64,000 bases of DNA, from contig DATLFG010000105.1 of NCBI GenBank assembly GCA_035524955.1, forward strand, positions 62,001-126,000, given 5' to 3'. This document shows, piece after piece, positions 32,017 through 40,937 of the stretch. The notes beneath the pieces were generated by a model. It was not told the DNA's origin. It saw only the letters and a program-made list of their open reading frames with translations, and made no database searches. This DNA is from CAMLFJ01 sp035524955. GTDB taxonomy: Bacteria; Methylomirabilota; Methylomirabilia; Rokubacteriales; CSP1-6. The position numbers and the translations under genes are program-made. Numbering within the stretch: position 1 is the first letter of the stretch; every line of letters starts with the position of its first letter.

Positions 32017-33092
32017 GCGAGCAGCTCGTCGTAGACGCGGAGCAGCCGGTCGACCGCGTGGACGTGCGAGAACCGCGCCTCCACGAGGGCCCGCGCCGCC
32101 CGCGCTCGCCGCGCCGCTGCCTCGGGGTCGTCCAGCACGCGCGCGATCCCGGCCGCGAGCGCCTCGACCGATTCGCTCTCGACGAGGAGCCCGGTCTGGC
32201 CGTCGGCCACCACCTCGGGAATGCCGCCGATCCGGCTCGCCACCACCGGCACGCCGGTGGCGAAGGCCTGCAGCAGGGCCTGCGGCACGCCCTCGGTGCG
32301 GGTGGAGGCCTGGGCGAAGCAGTCCATGGTGGCGAGCAGGGCCGCCACGTCCGGACGGAAGCCGGTGAAGACCACCGCGTCCGACAGGCCGGCCTCCCGC
32401 GCGAGCTGCTGGACCCACGCGCGCCGGGTGCCGTCGCCGACGAGGAGGAGCGTGGCGCCGGGTCGCTTCTCGCGGACGATCGCGAAGGCCTGGAGGAGGT
32501 GCGGGTGGCCCTTCGAGCCACGGAACATCGCGACCGATCCGATGACCGGGCGGCCCAGACCCAGCTCGCGCGCGGTCTCCGGCGCCCGGGCGCCGAACGG
32601 AAAGATCTCGAGGTTCACCCCGGCCGGGATCGCGATGACCCGCTCCGCCGGCACGCCCATGTCCACGACCATCCGGCGGATGGCCTCGCCGCTCGTGATC
32701 ACGCGGTCGGCGAGCCAGCGGTAGACCGGGTTCAGCCCCCGGCGGATGGCGATCGAGACGTGCCGGGTGCGCACCACCGGCACGCGGCAGAGCCGCGCCG
32801 CCATGCCGCCGAGCCACGCGTCGATCGAGCTGTGCGTGTGCACCAGGCTCACGCGCTCGCGCCGGATCAACCGCACGAGGCCGGCCAGCGCGCGGGCATC
32901 GAGCGGGCCGGTCATGCGGACCGCGGCGCTCTCGAGCCCGGCGGCGCGCGCCCGCTCCAGCAGGCGCCCGTCGGGCTGGCCAGCCAGTAGCACGCGCCAG
33001 CCGCGCTCCACGGTCCAGCGCGCCTCGTTGAGCGTGCGCACTTCCTGGCCGCCCAGACCCGGCGAGGCCTCCGTGTGCATCACGGTGTTCAC
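32013..33092 (-). CDS. family 4 glycosyltransferase (fifth of five)
   Basis: A 359-residue GT-B protein. EASPGLGGQEVRTLNEARW is the N-terminal acceptor loop. VHTHSSIDAWLGGMAARLCR and VRTRHVSIAIRRGLNPVYRW match the paralogues downstream. The donor half has GSVAMFRGSKGHPHLLQAFA and TRTEGVPQALLQAFATGVPV, where the second acid of EX7E is Gln. The GTG at 33092 overlaps the waaF stop (GTGA). Likely a core-LPS transferase by context. Confidence 0.84.
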   Translation of the reverse strand: MNTVMHTEASPGLGGQEVRTLNEARWTVERGWRVLLAGQPDGRLLERARAAGLESAAVRMTGPLDARALAGLVRLIRRERVSLVHTHSSIDAWLGGMAARLCRVPVVRTRHVSIAIRRGLNPVYRWLADRVITSGEAIRRMVVDMGVPAERVIAIPAGVNLEIFPFGARAPETARELGLGRPVIGSVAMFRGSKGHPHLLQAFAIVREKRPGATLLLVGDGTRRAWVQQLAREAGLSDAVVFTGFRPDVAALLATMDCFAQASTRTEGVPQALLQAFATGVPVVASRIGGIPEVVADGQTGLLVESESVEALAAGIARVLDDPEAAARRARAARALVEARFSHVHAVDRLLRVYDELLA

Positions 33093-34084
33093 GCCACGGC
33101 CCGCCTGACCTCACGCAGCACCTCGTCCGGTTCGATCCGGGTGAGGCAGACATGGTCGATGGGACAGCGAGGGAGAAAGCATGGCGCGCACGGAGCGGGA
33201 CGGTCGAGGGCACGGCTCCTGGGGCCGCGCGGGGCGGTGAGCCGGCGGTCGGTGGGTCCGAAGAGGGTGATGGTGGCGACGCCCACCGCGGCGGCGAGGT
33301 GCGCGACGCCGGTGTCGCCGCTCACGAGGCAGCCGAGGCGCGCGAGCAGGCGCGGCAGCAGGGCGGGCCGGTCGCGCCCGACGAGCGATGCGATCGGCGC
33401 GCCGGCCGCCCGGCTGACCGCGGAGGCGGTGGACGCGTCGTCGTCGGTGCCCAGCAGCACGGGCGTGAGCCCGGCGGCCGCGAGCCCCTGCGCGAGGCGC
33501 CCGAAGGCCTCGGGGGGCCAGAGCTTCGAGCTGCCGAAGGCCGCGCCCAGGTGAAGGCCCACCAGGCGCGCCTCGCGTGGGACGCCGGTCTCGGCCAGGA
33601 GCCGCGCGATCTCGGCGTCCATCGCGCGATCATGCCGCAGCGTCCACACCGGCGTCGCGCCGACGTCGCTCACCCCGAGAGGGGCCAGCAGCGCCGCATA
33701 CTCGTCCACCTGGTGCCGGCGCGGAGCGGGCAGCGGCACCGCGTCGGTCAGGAGCAGGCCGCGCCCATCGGTGGCGTAGCCCACGCGGCGCGCCGCGCGC
33801 CAGCGCCACGCCGCCAGGGCCGACTCGAGGGAGCTCGGCAGCAGCACCGCCACCTCGGCACGCTCGGCCGCGAGTGCGCGGGCCAGGCGACGTCGCGCCC
33901 CGAGCGTGCCGGGATAGGCCAGCGCGACATCGGCGACCCCCTGCCCGGCCAGCAGGCCGGCCCAGCGTCCGACGAGTGTGATCCGCGCGTTCGGCTCCGC
34001 GGCCCGAAGCGCGGCCAGCATGGGGAGCGCCATGACGGTATCCCCCAGCCAGTTCGGGGTGCGGACGACGATCGCCGCGCTCAT
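33089..34084 (-). CDS. waaF: ADP-heptose:LPS heptosyltransferase II-like (GT9)
   Basis: A 331-residue GT9 protein with IVVRTPNWLGDTVMALPMLA at the N-terminus, the WaaF form of the motif. The C-terminus has SGDTGVAHLAAAVGVATITL and the Cys-rich APCAPCFLPRCPIDHVC typical of WaaF. It should add the second heptose of the inner core. The ATG at 34084 overlaps the lpxK stop (ATGA); longer frames run through lpxK in the wrong phase. Confidence 0.91.
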   Translation of the reverse strand: MSAAIVVRTPNWLGDTVMALPMLAALRAAEPNARITLVGRWAGLLAGQGVADVALAYPGTLGARRRLARALAAERAEVAVLLPSSLESALAAWRWRAARRVGYATDGRGLLLTDAVPLPAPRRHQVDEYAALLAPLGVSDVGATPVWTLRHDRAMDAEIARLLAETGVPREARLVGLHLGAAFGSSKLWPPEAFGRLAQGLAAAGLTPVLLGTDDDASTASAVSRAAGAPIASLVGRDRPALLPRLLARLGCLVSGDTGVAHLAAAVGVATITLFGPTDRRLTAPRGPRSRALDRPAPCAPCFLPRCPIDHVCLTRIEPDEVLREVRRAVA

Positions 34085-35217
34085 GACCGGCGACGACCCA
34101 GCGGTGCGGAGGACAGCGCGCCCGAGAGGAGACGCGTCCAGACGTCGTGCTCCGAGTCGAGCGCGAGTCGCACCGGCAGGACCCAGAGCGGTAGCGGCGA
34201 CGGCGGCAGGTCGCGGAGGCGGACCCAGTCCTTCTCCGTGGTGATGAGCCCCTGGGCGCCCCCGGTCCGGGCATCCTGCACGAGCTCCTGCAGATCGGCG
34301 GGCGTGAACCAGTGATGATCGGGGAACTCCGCGAACGCCACGCGCCGGATGCCCGCGGCGTCGAGGGTGTCGGCGAAGCCTTGGGGCGAGCCGAGTCCCG
34401 CGAAGGCCATGAGCCGTCGGCCCGCCAGGTCGGCCACCGGCATCCGGCGACCGCTCTGCGTCTCGACGATGTCGTGATGCTGGTAGTGGGCCGCCAGCAC
34501 CGCCGCCCGCGGGTTGAAGCGCCGCACCATCGCGGTCACGGCCTCCACCGGCCCAGGGCCCTCCGGATTGGTCACCACGACCGCGTGGGCGCGGGCCAGG
34601 CCGGCGAGCGGCTCGCGGAGCATGCCGCGGGGAAAGACGCGGGCATTGCCCCACGGCGCGCGGCCCTGCACCACGAGAACCTCGAGGTCCTTCGCGAGCG
34701 TGCGGTGCTGGAAGCCGTCATCGAGCACGAGCGCGGTCGCCCCGAGCCGCTCGACCGCGATGCGGCCGGCCTCGTAGCGATTCTCCCCCACCACCACCGC
34801 GACGCCGGGCAGGCGCTCGGCGAGCAGCAGGGGCTCGTCGCCGGCGGTGCGCGCGTCGGCCCGCACGCCCTCGCGGTCTGCCACGACGAGCACGCCGCGG
34901 GTGACGCGTCCGTAGCCGCGGCTCACCACCGCGGGCACCGCGCCCAGCTCCAGCAGCGTGCGCACCGCCAGCTCCACCGTGGGGGTCTTGCCGCTGCCGC
35001 CGAGCGTGAGATTGCCCACCGAGACGACCGCGCAGGGCAGCCGTCCCGTGCGCAGGAGCTTCGCGCGGTACAGCAGATCGCGGATGCGGAGCGCGCCGCG
35101 ATAGCCCAGGCTCAGGGCGGAGAGACCGGCCGTCACGACCGGCGTGTCGGGGTCCTCCCAGTACCGCCGCAGCAGCACCTCGGGCGCCCGCCGCGGGGTC
35201 GTCACGACGCGGGGCAT
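34081..35217 (-). CDS. lpxK: tetraacyldisaccharide 4'-kinase
   Basis: A 378-residue inner-membrane kinase that phosphorylates the 4' position of the lipid A disaccharide. The P-loop lies in SVGNLTLGGSGKTPT. SRGYGR, DDGFQHR and TTEKDWVRL are family landmarks. The ATG at 35217 overlaps the end of waaA by 16 bases. MsbA, often encoded just upstream of lpxK, is not here. Confidence 0.95.
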   Translation of the reverse strand: MPRVVTTPRRAPEVLLRRYWEDPDTPVVTAGLSALSLGYRGALRIRDLLYRAKLLRTGRLPCAVVSVGNLTLGGSGKTPTVELAVRTLLELGAVPAVVSRGYGRVTRGVLVVADREGVRADARTAGDEPLLLAERLPGVAVVVGENRYEAGRIAVERLGATALVLDDGFQHRTLAKDLEVLVVQGRAPWGNARVFPRGMLREPLAGLARAHAVVVTNPEGPGPVEAVTAMVRRFNPRAAVLAAHYQHHDIVETQSGRRMPVADLAGRRLMAFAGLGSPQGFADTLDAAGIRRVAFAEFPDHHWFTPADLQELVQDARTGGAQGLITTEKDWVRLRDLPPSPLPLWVLPVRLALDSEHDVWTRLLSGALSSAPLGRRRS

Positions 35218-36491
35218 CGAGTCCGCGGCCACAGGTGGTGGCCGACCAGGTCGAGGGTGGCGCTCACTGCGCCCTGCCGTCCCGCGAACGCGTGGCGGGC
35301 GGCCTCGCCCATCCGGCGGCCGAGATCGCGGTCCTCCAGCAGACGCGAGAGCGCCCGCTCGAGCTCGGCCGCGTCGCCCACCACGAGCCCGCCCCCGCTC
35401 CGCTGGAGGAGCTCGGCGCCCTCGCGGAAGTTGCTCGTGTGCGGGCCGACCAGTACCGGCTTGCCGCGCATCGCGGGCTCCAGCACGTTGTGCCCGCCCA
35501 CCGGCACGAGGCTGCCGCCGACGAAGACGATCTCGGCGAGCGTGTAGAGCTCGGCCAGCTCGCCCACGGTGTCGAGGATGATGACCGTGCCGGGCGCCCC
35601 GTCGGCGGGCAGGCGGCTGCGTCGGGCCGCGGCGAGGCCGCGCTCGCGGATCAGCGCCTCGACCTCGCCGGTACGCTCGGGATGGCGGGGCGCGAGCAGC
35701 AGGGCCAGGTCCGGCCAGCGCGTCCGGGCGCGCAAGAAGGCGTCGAGCACCACCGCCTCTTCGCCGCGGTGGGTGCTGCCCGCGATCCAGAGGCGGGCGT
35801 CCGCACCGAGGCGGAGGCGCGCGCGCCAGGTCCCGGGATCGTCGCCGGCCGCCGCGGGCACCAGGTCGCTCTTCAGGTTGCCGGTGACCACCACCCGCGA
35901 AGGGAGCGCGCCGAGCGCGATGATTCGCCGGGCGTCCTCGTCGGTCTGCATCGCGAAGATGGAAATGTCGGCGAGCACGCGCCGCATCAGCCAGCGGACC
36001 CACCGGTAGCGGCGGAACGAGCGGTCGGAGATGCGCCCGTTGGCGATCATGGCCGGGATCCGGCGGTGCGCGAGGGCGCGCAGGAAGTTCGGCCAGAGCT
36101 CGGTCTCGATGGCGATGAAGAAGCTCGGGCGCGCGGTGTCGAGCGCGCGGCGCACCGGTCCCGGGAGGTCGATCGGGAAGTAGCGATGCGCGGCGGCGCC
36201 GGCCAGGCGCTCGGCCACGATGCGCGCGCCGGTGGGCGTGATCGTGCTGACCAGGATGCCGAGCTCCGGCCAGCGCCGGCGGATTCCCTCGACGAGGGGC
36301 ACCGCGGCCGCGGACTCTCCGACCGAGACCGCGTGGATCCAGCAGCGCGGCTCGGGGGGCAACCCGTCACCGAGCCGCCCCAGCCGCTCGGCGAGGCCGC
36401 CGCGGTAGCCCGCGCGGCGGCGCCGGGCCAGAAGGGCCGGCAGGTACGCGAGCAGGCCGACCCCGAGCACCGCGGAGTAGAGCGCGTACAT
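35202..36491 (-). CDS. waaA: 3-deoxy-D-manno-octulosonic acid transferase
   Basis: A 429-residue Kdo transferase with an N-terminal membrane anchor (about 5-25), HAVSVGESAAAVPLVEGIRR (catalytic Glu region), IETELWPNFL, GSTHRGEE and the donor-binding GGSLVPVGGHNVLEPA. It adds Kdo to lipid IVA. The number of Kdo residues it transfers cannot be told from sequence. The ATG at 36491 shares a base with the upstream TGA. The order with lpxK is usual. Confidence 0.95.
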   Translation of the reverse strand: MYALYSAVLGVGLLAYLPALLARRRRAGYRGGLAERLGRLGDGLPPEPRCWIHAVSVGESAAAVPLVEGIRRRWPELGILVSTITPTGARIVAERLAGAAAHRYFPIDLPGPVRRALDTARPSFFIAIETELWPNFLRALAHRRIPAMIANGRISDRSFRRYRWVRWLMRRVLADISIFAMQTDEDARRIIALGALPSRVVVTGNLKSDLVPAAAGDDPGTWRARLRLGADARLWIAGSTHRGEEAVVLDAFLRARTRWPDLALLLAPRHPERTGEVEALIRERGLAAARRSRLPADGAPGTVIILDTVGELAELYTLAEIVFVGGSLVPVGGHNVLEPAMRGKPVLVGPHTSNFREGAELLQRSGGGLVVGDAAELERALSRLLEDRDLGRRMGEAARHAFAGRQGAVSATLDLVGHHLWPRTRCPAS

Positions 36492-37144
36492 CAGCGCCGC
36501 GCCTCCTCGTCCACCTGCCAGCCGAGGCCGCGGAGCGCCGCCTCCACTTCCTTGCGGGCCGCGTCCTCCCCGGCCCGGTGGGCGTCGCGTGAGACGTGGA
36601 TCGGCTCGCCGAAGCGCACCACGCAGCGGGCGAAGGGCCGGGGGATCCGGAACGAGTCCCAGGAGCGGAGTCGCCACTCGCTCGAGGCACCCACCGCCGC
36701 CGGCACGATCGGCGCGCCGGAGCGCCGCGCCAGCGCGATCACGCCGGGCTTGAGCACCTCGCGCGGGCCCCGGGGGCCGTCCGGGACCACGACCACCTCA
36801 CCCCCGCTCCGCAGGGCGCGGGTGAGCGCGCGCAGCGCCTCCCCGCCCCCGCGCGACGAGGAGCCCCGCACCGGATCGAGCCCGAAGCCGCGGATCCAGC
36901 GCGCCACCAGCTCGCCGTCGCGCGAGCGGCTGGCGAGCACGTGGGCGCCGCGGTGACCGTAGAGATAGGGCAGGAGCAGCATGCGGTCGTGCCACACCGC
37001 GTAGATCAGGGGCACGCGCGCGGCCCAGAGTGGGGCCACCGGCGCCTCCTCGCGCCGGATCCGCAGGGTGCCCGCGAGGGCGCGCAGGGCGATCGCGCCG
37101 AGGACGGGACCCGCGGCGAGCGCGAGCGGCCCCGGGATCTTCAT
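36491..37144 (-). CDS. DUF374-type lysophospholipid acyltransferase-like protein
   Basis: A 217-residue protein of the LPLAT superfamily. The catalytic H(X)4D analogue is in YAVWHDRMLLLPY, and VVVPDGPRGP and PAAVGASSEW are hallmarks of the DUF374 subgroup. Its frequent position beside waaA suggests acylation of lipid A or a related lipid, perhaps replacing LpxL, but no activity is established for this protein. The ATG at 37144 overlaps the lpxB stop (ATGA). Confidence 0.85.
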   Translation of the reverse strand: MKIPGPLALAAGPVLGAIALRALAGTLRIRREEAPVAPLWAARVPLIYAVWHDRMLLLPYLYGHRGAHVLASRSRDGELVARWIRGFGLDPVRGSSSRGGGEALRALTRALRSGGEVVVVPDGPRGPREVLKPGVIALARRSGAPIVPAAVGASSEWRLRSWDSFRIPRPFARCVVRFGEPIHVSRDAHRAGEDAARKEVEAALRGLGWQVDEEARR

Positions 37145-38313
37145 CCGGCCCGTGCCGTGTCGAGCACCGCCCGCGCGACGCGGAGGCCGACGCCCGGCTC
37201 GCCGAGGCGCGCCCGCAGATCCTTGAAGGCCGCGCGCTGCGCGGTGGCCGCCACCGGGTGGTCCAGCAGGCGCGTGGCCTCCTGGGCCAGCCGCGCGCCG
37301 GTCACCTCGCCCTGGATCAGCTCGGGGACCACCGCGCGGCCCGACACCAGGTTGGGCAGACCGATCCACTGCACGCGCGTCAGGGCGCGGGCGAGGAGCT
37401 CGGTGAGCCGCGAGACGCGATAGCAGATGACCATCGGCGCGCCGAGCAGCGCGGCCTCCAGGGTGGCGGTACCGGAGGCGATGAGGAGCGTGTCGGCCGC
37501 CGCCATGACCTCGTAGGTGCGCCCGCTCACCAGCTCGATGGTCGGAGCCCCCGGCCCTCCCTGGCTCAGGATCGTCGTCACCTGCTCGCGCGCCACGGTG
37601 GGCGCCAGGCCCAGAGCGAAGCGGCGGCGCCCGTCGGCCGCGGCGAGGCGCCGGACCGCGTCGAGCATGGGCGGCAGCAGGCGCTCGATCTCCCCGGGGC
37701 GGCTGCCGGGCAGGAGGCCGATGAGCGAATGCCCGGGATCGGCGGCGAGGCGCCGGCGCGCCTCGTCGCGGCTGAGATCGAGCGGCAGCACGTCCAGCAG
37801 CGGATGGCCGACGAAGGTCACCGGCACGCGCGCGCGCTCGTAGAGCGGCGGCTCGAACGGGAAGACCGCGAGCACCCGCGTCACCCGCCGGGCCATCTGG
37901 CGCACCCGGCCGGCGCGCCAGGCCCAGAGCTGGGGGGGGATGAAGTAGACCACCGGCACGCCGGCGCGCCGCGCACGACGCGCGAGGCGCAGGTTGAACT
38001 CCGGGAAGTCGATGAGCACGAGGGCGCGAGGACGGTCGGCCAGGAGCCGGCGCCCCAGCGCGCGGTACGCGCGGTAGAGGGTCGGCACGCGCCCGATCGC
38101 CTCGCTGGTGCCGACCGCGGCCTGCCCGGTCGGGTCCACGATCACCTCCATGCCCGCCGCGGCCATGTGGGCGCCGCCCATGCCGACGAGCCGGAGCCCG
38201 GGCGACAGCTCACGCAAGGCCCGGCAGAGCATGCCGCCGTGGAGATCGCCGGAGGCTTCCCCCGCCGAGAGCATGATCGCCGCGTGATGCGCGGACCGCT
38301 CAGTCGACATCAT
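37141..38313 (-). CDS. lpxB: lipid-A-disaccharide synthase
   Basis: A 390-residue GT19 enzyme joining lipid X and UDP-2,3-diacylglucosamine. The N-terminus has MLSAGEASGDLHGGML, followed by GVPVVYFIPPQLWAWR and FVGHPLLD. The C-terminal donor site has IASGTATLEAALLGAPMVIC. It starts at ATG 38313 or 38310, overlapping the end of lpxI by 14 bases or fewer. Its two substrates come from lpxI and the enzymes upstream. Confidence 0.96.
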   Translation of the reverse strand: MMSTERSAHHAAIMLSAGEASGDLHGGMLCRALRELSPGLRLVGMGGAHMAAAGMEVIVDPTGQAAVGTSEAIGRVPTLYRAYRALGRRLLADRPRALVLIDFPEFNLRLARRARRAGVPVVYFIPPQLWAWRAGRVRQMARRVTRVLAVFPFEPPLYERARVPVTFVGHPLLDVLPLDLSRDEARRRLAADPGHSLIGLLPGSRPGEIERLLPPMLDAVRRLAAADGRRRFALGLAPTVAREQVTTILSQGGPGAPTIELVSGRTYEVMAAADTLLIASGTATLEAALLGAPMVICYRVSRLTELLARALTRVQWIGLPNLVSGRAVVPELIQGEVTGARLAQEATRLLDHPVAATAQRAAFKDLRARLGEPGVGLRVARAVLDTARAG

Positions 38314-39106
38314 CGACGCTCACCACCGCGATGCCCGCCTGGTCGGCGAGCCGTACCACCTCGTCGCGGTCGAGGAGCAGCACGCGGCCCGCCGGGACGG
38401 CGAGCGCGGTGGCGCCGCCCTCGCGCATCGCCTCGAGCGTGGCCGCGCCCACGGTGGGGATGTCGAAGCGGTAGTCGTGGGACGTGGCCACCGCCTTGAC
38501 GACCACCGCCCCGGGTCCCGCCAGACGCCCACCTCGTCGGATGGTCTCGTCGGTCCCCTCGGCGGCCTCGAGGGCCACCGTCACCCCGCGGGCCCGCACC
38601 ACCGTCTGCCCGATGCCGTCGGCGGCGAGGCGGCCCGCGAGGCGGAAGCCTTCGCGGATCTCGTCCCACTCGGCGGCCACCGGCGCGCGCGCGCCGAGCG
38701 TGCCCACCGGCAGGAGCCACGGAGAGAGGAACTCCCGCTGGTCGAGCACCTCGATGCGCATGCCCGCGAGCGTCGCCACCACCATCCGGGCGAGCGCCGC
38801 GTCCGACAGGCCGCCCTGGGCGAGCCCGAGGCCGGCGGCGTCGGCCTGGTCGTACTTGGAGAAGGCGCTCGACTTCCAGAACTTGCCGACGAAGACGGCG
38901 GCATGGACGCGATGCACCGCGAGCCCGGTGAGCACGGCCTGGATGTCGGTGATGGTGGACGGGATGACGTCGTCGGCGGCCTCGGTGAGGCCGGGGGCGT
39001 CCTCGAAGGCAAAGGCGGCGACACGCCACCCCCGTCGCCTGGCCTCCGTGGCGGCGCGGCCGGGCAGGCTCCCGGCCCCGGCCATCAGGCCGAGGGTGCG
39101 CTCCAC
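38300..39106 (-). CDS. lpxI: UDP-2,3-diacylglucosamine pyrophosphatase LpxI
   Basis: A 268-residue DUF1009 protein. It has MAGAGSLPGRAATEAR at the N-terminus, then GKFWKSSAFSKYDQAD, and KAVATSHDYRFDIPTVGAATLEAM with the catalytic Asp region near the C-terminus. LpxI cuts UDP-diacylglucosamine to lipid X and UMP; it replaces LpxH in alphaproteobacteria, deltaproteobacteria and others. The ATG at 39106 overlaps the preceding oxidoreductase gene by 22 bases. Confidence 0.94.
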   Translation of the reverse strand: MERTLGLMAGAGSLPGRAATEARRRGWRVAAFAFEDAPGLTEAADDVIPSTITDIQAVLTGLAVHRVHAAVFVGKFWKSSAFSKYDQADAAGLGLAQGGLSDAALARMVVATLAGMRIEVLDQREFLSPWLLPVGTLGARAPVAAEWDEIREGFRLAGRLAADGIGQTVVRARGVTVALEAAEGTDETIRRGGRLAGPGAVVVKAVATSHDYRFDIPTVGAATLEAMREGGATALAVPAGRVLLLDRDEVVRLADQAGIAVVSVDDVD

Positions 39107-40116
39107 GGAAGATCCTTCGGCCAGGCGACCTCGCCCCGGCCCTCGCGGATCATCCGCTCGATCTCCAGCGCGACGGCCAGCGACCTGAGGTCGTCCGCCT
39201 CGGGCAGGTCCACGTGCCCGCCGCCGTCGGCGGCCCGCGCGGCCGAGATCAGATGGCGGATCTCCAGCTTCAGGGGATTGTCCTTGTGCACCAGCAGGTG
39301 CTCCACGAAGGAGGCCTGGCGGTAGCGGATGGACTCGCGGTTGAGCGTGTACTCCTGCGCGGCGCGCCGGTAGATCTGGATGTCCTGGTGCGAGTAGTCG
39401 AGCAGGATGTAGGCGTCCGGCTGCGTGATGGCCAGCGTGCGGATCTTCTCCTCGGTGGCGCGGCTCGCGGTGATGGTGGCCATCGCCCCCGAATCGAAGA
39501 CGATCTGCACGGTGGCCACGTCGGTGACCTGCGACTGCACGGACGAACCGACCGCGGTGATCTTGCGCGGCTCGCCGTCCACGAGTCCCAGGACGATGTC
39601 GATGTCGTGGATCATCAGGTCCATGACCACCGAGTCGTTCTGCACGCGCGGCACGAAGGGGCCGAGCCGGCGCGACTCGATGAGGATGGGCCGCTCCACG
39701 ATCTTGCGCAGCTCCTGCACCGCCCCGTTGAAGCGCTCAACGTGGCCCACGTGGAGCACGCGGTTCTGCTCGCGGGCGATCCGGAACAGCTCCTTGGCCT
39801 CCTCCAGGGTGGCGGTCATGGGCTTCTCGACGAGCACGTGGGTGCCCGCCTCGAGCAGGTCGCGCGCGACCGCGAAGTGCTGGTCGGTGGGCACCGCGAC
39901 CGTCGCGAAGTCGATGCGGCCCGCCAGCTCGCGGTGATCGCGGTAGGCGCGCGCGCCGTAGGGGGCTGCGACGCGTTCTGCCTTGGCGAAGTCGGCGTCC
40001 ACCACCCCGGCCAGCTCCACGCCCCAGATCTCGGCCAGGGCCAGGATATGGTACTGGCCCATGTGGCCGGCGCCGACCACTGCGCCCCGGATCCTGGGCT
40101 CGGCGACCTGGCTCAC
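39085..40116 (-). CDS. Gfo/Idh/MocA-family oxidoreductase in lipid A cluster
   Basis: A 343-residue NAD(P)-dependent dehydrogenase. The Rossmann motif GAVVGAGHMGQYH lies near residues 11-23, and VEKPMTATLEEA with its catalytic Lys marks the family. The C-terminal domain is of Gfo/Idh type. It lies between lpxA and lpxI. One possibility is GnnA, which oxidises UDP-GlcNAc at C3 so that lipid A can carry amide chains at position 3, but the partner aminotransferase GnnB is not in the window. The GTG at 40116 overlaps the lpxA stop (GTGA). Confidence 0.85.
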   Translation of the reverse strand: MSQVAEPRIRGAVVGAGHMGQYHILALAEIWGVELAGVVDADFAKAERVAAPYGARAYRDHRELAGRIDFATVAVPTDQHFAVARDLLEAGTHVLVEKPMTATLEEAKELFRIAREQNRVLHVGHVERFNGAVQELRKIVERPILIESRRLGPFVPRVQNDSVVMDLMIHDIDIVLGLVDGEPRKITAVGSSVQSQVTDVATVQIVFDSGAMATITASRATEEKIRTLAITQPDAYILLDYSHQDIQIYRRAAQEYTLNRESIRYRQASFVEHLLVHKDNPLKLEIRHLISAARAADGGGHVDLPEADDLRSLAVALEIERMIREGRGEVAWPKDLPWSAPSA

Positions 40117-40937
40117 GAGATCCCCTCCCCCACCGCCTCCGCGCGATCGCGACCGGTCCGGCCCGCTCCCGGGACGACCCCACGCTTGGACGCCGCCACG
40201 AACTCCACGAGATGCGCCACCAGCGGATGGTCCACGAGCTCCGCCCGGACGCGCTTGATCGCGGCGCCGGGCGCCATGCCCGAGCGGTAGAGCAGGCGGA
40301 AGGCCGCCTGCACCTGCCGCCGCGAGTCGGCGTCGATCCCACCGCGGCGCATGCCGACGACGTTGACCGCGCGCGCGACCGCGGGCGCCCCGTCCGCGAT
40401 GACGAAGGGCGGGACGTCCTGGGTGACCTTGGAGCACCCGCCGACGTAGGCGTAGGTCCCGATCCGGGTAAAGGGATGGATCCCGGTGAGGCCGCCGATC
40501 GTCGCGTGGTCCTCGACGACGACGTGCCCGGTCAGGCCCGCGTAGTTGATCACGACCACGTGGTCCCCGAGCACGCAGTCGTGCGCCACGTGGCTCGCGG
40601 CCATGACGAGGCAGTGGCGGCCCACGGTGGTGTCGTGGCCCGCGTGGGTGGCGCGATGGATCGTCACGTACTCGCGCAGCACCGTGTCGTCGCCCAGGAC
40701 GACCCCCACCGGCGTGCCCTCGCGGAACTTGAAATCCTGCGGCACGCCGCCGATGATCGCCCCGTGGCCCACTCGGCCGCGGGCCCCGACGCGAACCCGC
40801 CCCTCCAGGACCACGTGGGCGCCGATCTCCGCGCCCGCCCCGATCGTCACCTCGGGCCCGATGATCGAGTAGGGACCCACCCGCACGTCGGGGGCCAGCT
40901 CGGCCCGGGGATCGATCACCGCGGTGGGGTGGATCAC
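40113..40937 (-). CDS. lpxA: acyl-ACP--UDP-N-acetylglucosamine O-acyltransferase
   Basis: A 274-residue left-handed beta-helix protein, the first enzyme of lipid A synthesis. Hexapeptide repeats run from IHPTAVIDPRAELAPDVRVG to about residue 190, with the catalytic His in MAASHVAHDCVLGDHV, then a helical C-terminus. The GTG at 40937 overlaps the lpxD stop (GTGA). FabZ, usually encoded between lpxD and lpxA, is missing. If the adjacent oxidoreductase is GnnA, LpxA may use an amino-sugar acceptor. Confidence 0.95.
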   Translation of the reverse strand: MIHPTAVIDPRAELAPDVRVGPYSIIGPEVTIGAGAEIGAHVVLEGRVRVGARGRVGHGAIIGGVPQDFKFREGTPVGVVLGDDTVLREYVTIHRATHAGHDTTVGRHCLVMAASHVAHDCVLGDHVVVINYAGLTGHVVVEDHATIGGLTGIHPFTRIGTYAYVGGCSKVTQDVPPFVIADGAPAVARAVNVVGMRRGGIDADSRRQVQAAFRLLYRSGMAPGAAIKRVRAELVDHPLVAHLVEFVAASKRGVVPGAGRTGRDRAEAVGEGIS

